From contig JAOPWF010000403.1 of the NCBI GenBank assembly GCA_025965815.1, positions 1-9,503 on the forward strand: a stretch of 9,503 nucleotides of DNA, in the 5' to 3' direction. The translations under genes and the position numbers were made by a program. Positions within the stretch are counted from its first letter, which is position 1. Every line of letters begins with the position of its first letter. The notes beneath the pieces are model-generated. The model worked only from the letters and a program-made list of their open reading frames with translations. It did no database searches and had not been told where the DNA came from. Positions 6,430-9,503 of the stretch are shown piece by piece. The stretch comes from Mycobacterium sp. GTDB taxonomy: Bacteria > Actinomycetota > Actinomycetes > Mycobacteriales > Mycobacteriaceae.

Positions 6430-7116
6430 ATGGCAGCGGCACCGATTCAACTGGCCGTCGTCGACATGGCCGGCACCACCGTCGCCGACGACGGGTTGGT
6501 GGTGAGTGCATTCGAGGCGGCGGCCACCGCGGCCGGGCTGCCCGAATCCGGTGCCGAGCGCGACCGCGCCCGCCAGTACGTGCTCGACACCATGGGCCAG
6601 TCGAAGATCGCCGTCTTCCGGGCGCTGTTCGGTGCCGAAGACCTGGCGCGGCGCGCGAACGCCGCGTTCGAGAGCGCCTACGAGGAGCTCATCGACAACG
6701 GCCAGGCACGGCCGATCGACGGTGCGGCCGAGGCGATTTCGCGGCTGCGTGCGGCCGGCGTCCGCGTCGCGCTGACCACCGGCTTCAGCGGGATGACGCA
6801 GGAGAAGCTGCTGGCGGCGCTGGGCTGGCAGTCGCTGGCCGATCTGGTGCTGGCACCCGGTGCCGGGGTGCGCGGCCGCCCGTACCCCGATCTCATTCTC
6901 ACCGCACTGCTACGCCTGGAGATCGACAGCGTCCACAACGTCGCGGCGCTCGGCGACACCACCAGCGATATCGAAAGTGCGCTGCGGGCCGGCGCTGCCA
7001 TCTCGGCCGGCACCCTCACCGGCGCCCACGACGAGCGGCAACTCCGCGACGCAGGCGCCACCCACGTCGTGCGTTCCGTCGCCGAATTCGCCGACCTGAT
7101 CACCCGAGACCACTAA
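6430..7116 (+). CDS. phosphonatase-like HAD hydrolase (PhnX-like, phosphonoacetaldehyde hydrolase candidate)
   Basis: A 228-aa HAD-superfamily protein. Motif I is DMAGTT (nucleophile Asp12, then Ala14 as in PhnX rather than a second Asp), motif II Thr116-Thr117 in ALTTGFSG, motif III in GRPYPD, and motif IV GDTTSDIES (Asp176, Asp180). In the cap region MGQSKIAVFRAL aligns by eye with PhnX MGLLKIDHVRAL, which puts Lys59 where phosphonatase forms a Schiff base with phosphonoacetaldehyde. These features support hydrolysis of phosphonoacetaldehyde to acetaldehyde and phosphate. It is about 40 residues shorter than the Bacillus PhnX I recall, so it belongs to the PhnX-like branch found beside FAD oxidoreductases and AEP transporters. 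A good ribosome binding site (GGAGG, 6418-6422) lies 7 nt before the ATG. It sits between the FAD gene and the importer in one operon. A related phosphonate aldehyde as substrate cannot be excluded. Confidence 0.88.
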   Translation: MAAAPIQLAVVDMAGTTVADDGLVVSAFEAAATAAGLPESGAERDRARQYVLDTMGQSKIAVFRALFGAEDLARRANAAFESAYEELIDNGQARPIDGAAEAISRLRAAGVRVALTTGFSGMTQEKLLAALGWQSLADLVLAPGAGVRGRPYPDLILTALLRLEIDSVHNVAALGDTTSDIESALRAGAAISAGTLTGAHDERQLRDAGATHVVRSVAEFADLITRDH

Positions 7117-7131
7117 CCGAGGAGAAGGAAC

Positions 7132-8187
7132 ATGACCTGGAGAAAATCCCTGCCGCGGGTGGCGGCGATCGCCGTCGCCGTTGGCGCACTGTCGCTGACC
7201 GCGGCCTGCGGTGGCACCGGCTCGTCCGGCTCGAGCGCCGAGACGGTCACCGTCTACAGTGCCGACGGCCTGGGCAGCTGGTACAAGACGCAGTTTGACA
7301 AGTTCACCAAGGACACCGGGATCAACGTCAACGTGGTCGAGGCCGGATCAGGCGAGGTGGTGTCGCGGGTGGAGAAGGAGCAGTCCAACCCGCAAGCCGA
7401 CCTACTGGTGACGCTGCCGCCGTTCATCCAGAAGGCCGACAAATCCGCGCTGCTGCAGGCCAGCGGCGTCGACACCACCGGCATCCCCGCCGCGGAGGTC
7501 GGTCCGGGCGGCAACTACGTGCCGATCGTCAACAACGCGCTGAGCTTCATCGCCAACCCCGGCGCCCAGCCGCCGCCCGTCAAGTGGAATGACCTGCTGG
7601 ACCCCCGGTACAAGGGCAAGCTGCAGTACTCGACACCCGGGCAGGCGGGTGACGGCACCGCAGTGCTGGTGCTGCTGCAGCATCTGATGGGCAAGCCCGG
7701 CGCGCTGGATTACCTGAGCAAACTGCAGGCGAACAATGTGGGTCCGTCCTCGTCGACCGGAAAGCTGCAACCAAAGGTCAGCAACGGCGAACTTCTGGTG
7801 GCCAACGGTGACGTGCAGATGAACCTGGGCTCCATCAAGGACGACGGTTCAAAGTTCACCATCTTCATCCCGGCCGCGGCAGATGGAAAGAAGACCACGG
7901 TCTCGCTGCCCTACGTCGCGGGTGTCACCAAGGGTGCTCCGCATGGCGACCAGGCCAAGAAGCTGCTGGCGTTCCTGATCTCCGCCGACGTCCAGAAGAC
8001 GGTCGCCACGGACGCCCTTGGCATCCCGGTGCGCGACGAAATCCGCACCGCCGGAGCGGAATCGGCCGCGCCGAACACCCCTGCCGGCGTTCTGAAGGGT
8101 GTCGACGTGTGGGTTCCGGACTGGAACACCGTGCTCTCTGAGCTTGACGCCGACGTCGCGGCCTACCAGAAGGCCACCGGAAACTGA
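7132..8187 (+). CDS. ABC transporter substrate-binding lipoprotein, probably 2-aminoethylphosphonate
   Basis: A 351-aa extracellular solute-binding protein. The N-terminus has a basic start (MTWRKSLPR), a hydrophobic core and a lipobox-like LTAAC with Cys26 as the likely lipidation site, followed by a Gly/Ser-rich linker, as expected for a Gram-positive binding lipoprotein. The mature part (VTVYSADGLGSWYKTQFDKF onward) resembles the family-1, iron/AEP-type binding proteins with two alpha/beta lobes. Close relatives in general databases include ferric-iron binding proteins, so sequence alone does not fix the ligand; position directly after the FAD and HAD genes makes an aminophosphonate the likely cargo. 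A strong ribosome binding site (AGGAG, 7120-7124) precedes the ATG. The next gene starts 1 nt after its stop. Confidence 0.88.
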   Translation: MTWRKSLPRVAAIAVAVGALSLTAACGGTGSSGSSAETVTVYSADGLGSWYKTQFDKFTKDTGINVNVVEAGSGEVVSRVEKEQSNPQADLLVTLPPFIQKADKSALLQASGVDTTGIPAAEVGPGGNYVPIVNNALSFIANPGAQPPPVKWNDLLDPRYKGKLQYSTPGQAGDGTAVLVLLQHLMGKPGALDYLSKLQANNVGPSSSTGKLQPKVSNGELLVANGDVQMNLGSIKDDGSKFTIFIPAAADGKKTTVSLPYVAGVTKGAPHGDQAKKLLAFLISADVQKTVATDALGIPVRDEIRTAGAESAAPNTPAGVLKGVDVWVPDWNTVLSELDADVAAYQKATGN

Positions 8188-8188
8188 G

Positions 8189-9361
8189 ATGACCGAGATC
8201 GGGGTCGGCCGTCCGGAGACCGCTACGCGCGATCGGGTAGCGGGGCCCCAAATGCCCACGCCGGCCATCGTTTTCGACCGGGTCGGGGTGGCCTACGGGC
8301 GTGGCCGGAAGGCGACGAACGCTCTGATCGACTTCAACCTGCGGGCGGCCGCGGGAGAGACGGTCGCCCTGCTCGGTCCGAGCGGGTCGGGGAAGTCGAC
8401 GGCGCTCAACGCGCTCGCCGGCTTCGTCCGTCCCACCGCGGGACGTGTCCGGCTGGCCGGTCGGGATGTCACCGACCTGCCGCCGGCCAAGCGGGGCATC
8501 GGTGTGGTGCTGCAGTCCTATGCCCTGTTCCCGCACATGCGGGTCGCCGAGAACGTAGCGTTCGGGCTCAAGTCGCACCGGGTGCCGCGGCGGGAGATCG
8601 CCGCACGGGTGGCCGAGGCACTGGATATGGTCGGTATGGCGGCGTACGGAAAGCGCTTGCCCCGTGAGCTTTCCGGTGGCCAGCAGCAGCGGATCGCCAT
8701 CGCGCGAGCATTGGCGATCCGGCCCGGGGTGCTGCTGCTCGACGAGCCGCTCGCCGCGCTGGACGCTCAACTGCGGCAGTCGATGCTGGCCGAACTGCAA
8801 CGCCTCAAGGAGGCGCTGCCGGACACTGCGATGTTGTATGTCACGCACGACCAGGCGGAGGCGCTGGCGCTGGCCGACCGGATCGTGGTGATGAACGACG
8901 CGAGGCTGACGGACGTCGACACCGCGGAGAATCTGTGGAAGCGTCCACCCACCAGCTTCACGGCGGCGTTCCTCGGTGGCGCCAACCTGATTCCGTGCAC
9001 CGTGGGGCGGGTCATCGGCACCTCGGCGTTGGTGACCATCGCGCACAAGACGCTGTCCGCGGAGGCTCCGCAACCGGCCGTCGGCAAGACCGACTGGCCG
9101 CCCGGTTCCAACGCGCTGCTGTGCATCCGGCCGCACGCCATGCAGCTGGTGTCGCTGGGTGACCGGGATGCGCTAAGGGCCAACGTCAAGGCGGCCGTGT
9201 GGCGGGGAGCGACAACGCGGCTCGTGCTGGCGGTCAATGGCCTGCCGGATCAGCTGATCGATATGGACGTACCCGGCAACGCGCAGTTCGAGATCAACAG
9301 TGAAGTCGGTGTGCGTTTCCCCGAGCCGGCGGGTGTGCTCGTGGCGGTGCCGCCCAAGTGA
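8189..9361 (+). CDS. ABC transporter ATP-binding protein, probably aminophosphonate import (PhnT-like)
   Basis: A 390-aa ATPase with all ABC motifs: Walker A GPSGSGKST (Lys69), Q-loop LQSYALFPHM, signature LSGGQQQR (161-168), Walker B LLLDEP (Asp185, Glu186) and H-loop His220 in VTHDQAEAL. The ~130 residues after about 260 form the TOBE-type C-terminal domain usual in importers of the PotA/FbpC/PhnT class. It would drive uptake of the ligand held by the upstream lipoprotein through the downstream permease. The ATG at 8189 lies 1 nt after the binding-protein stop; an ATG at 8252 (MPTPAIVFDRVG) is nearer the conserved domain and is a possible alternative, since the first 21 residues look poorly structured. 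The TGA overlaps the GTG of the permease gene. Class is certain, substrate is from context. Confidence 0.92.
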   Translation: MTEIGVGRPETATRDRVAGPQMPTPAIVFDRVGVAYGRGRKATNALIDFNLRAAAGETVALLGPSGSGKSTALNALAGFVRPTAGRVRLAGRDVTDLPPAKRGIGVVLQSYALFPHMRVAENVAFGLKSHRVPRREIAARVAEALDMVGMAAYGKRLPRELSGGQQQRIAIARALAIRPGVLLLDEPLAALDAQLRQSMLAELQRLKEALPDTAMLYVTHDQAEALALADRIVVMNDARLTDVDTAENLWKRPPTSFTAAFLGGANLIPCTVGRVIGTSALVTIAHKTLSAEAPQPAVGKTDWPPGSNALLCIRPHAMQLVSLGDRDALRANVKAAVWRGATTRLVLAVNGLPDQLIDMDVPGNAQFEINSEVGVRFPEPAGVLVAVPPK

Positions 9362-9503
9362 CCGCACTGCTCGACGCCGATGTCGAGGACGCGCCGGCCC
9401 GGCCCGCACCGCCGCGTTCGCGAGCCGCGTTATGGGCACTCCCGCCATTGCTCGTGGTGCTGGTCGCCGCGGTGTATCCGCTCGTCCGGGTCTGCCTGGA
9501 GTC
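9358..9503 (+). CDS. ABC transporter permease, N-terminal fragment (cut by window edge)
   Basis: A frame opens with GTG at 9358, overlapping the ATPase stop (GTGA), and stays open to the window end, giving 48 codons. The first ~27 residues are polar and proline/arginine-rich; then LPPLLVVLVAAVYPLVRVC forms the first membrane helix, with the P-L-V-x-V arrangement common at the start of binding-protein-dependent permeases. Position after the binding protein and ATPase makes it the channel subunit of the same importer. Relatives in AEP operons are sometimes a long fused permease and sometimes two genes; the fragment does not tell which. Confidence 0.85.
   Translation, partial: MTALLDADVEDAPARPAPPRSRAALWALPPLLVVLVAAVYPLVRVCLE

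Noticed and set aside
7925..9136. 403-aa open frame on the minus strand
   Set aside because: It is antisense to the binding-protein end and the ABC ATPase, which has every ABC motif; no motif is seen in the shadow.

Overview
The window reads as chromosomal DNA of a high-GC actinobacterium, most likely a Mycobacterium/Mycolicibacterium or close relative. The grounds are strong G/C preference at third codon positions, an acyl-CoA dehydrogenase followed by an Ltp-type thiolase (a layout common in mycobacterial steroid and lipid catabolism), overlapping start/stop codons, and a possible leaderless start. The organism call is inference.

Left part (1-3915, + strand): the 3' end of an acyl-CoA dehydrogenase gene overlaps by 4 nt a 381-aa thiolase/lipid-transfer-type gene that lacks the usual N-terminal nucleophilic cysteine. 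A 250-nt gap with no convincing intact gene follows (1622-1871). Then come a trypsin-like (HtrA/S1C) serine protease with a PDZ domain but no visible signal peptide, and an aldo/keto reductase. These genes show no obvious link to the right part.

Right part (3919-9503): a divergent phosphonate-uptake and degradation locus. On the minus strand a PhnZ-like HD-domain oxygenase gene and a GntR/HutC-type repressor gene overlap by 4 nt. On the plus strand a tight operon encodes an FAD-dependent amine oxidoreductase of the phosphonate-cluster type, a phosphonatase-like HAD hydrolase, and an ABC importer: lipoprotein binding protein, ATPase, and the start of a permease cut by the window edge. Between the two arms lies a 109-nt AT-richer intergenic region with an 18-nt palindrome (5208-5225, arms AATTGGT/ACCAATT) typical of GntR/HutC operators.

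Proposed logic: the importer brings in 2-aminoethylphosphonate (AEP) or an N-methylated relative. The FAD enzyme oxidatively deaminates it to phosphonoacetaldehyde, so no PhnW transaminase is needed. The HAD enzyme then hydrolyses the C-P bond to acetaldehyde and phosphate. The HD oxygenase would give a second, oxidative route from a 1-hydroxylated aminophosphonate, but the PhnY hydroxylase that usually feeds it is not in the window. The GntR protein probably represses both arms through the shared palindrome. No RNA genes, CRISPR arrays or insertion sequences were seen.
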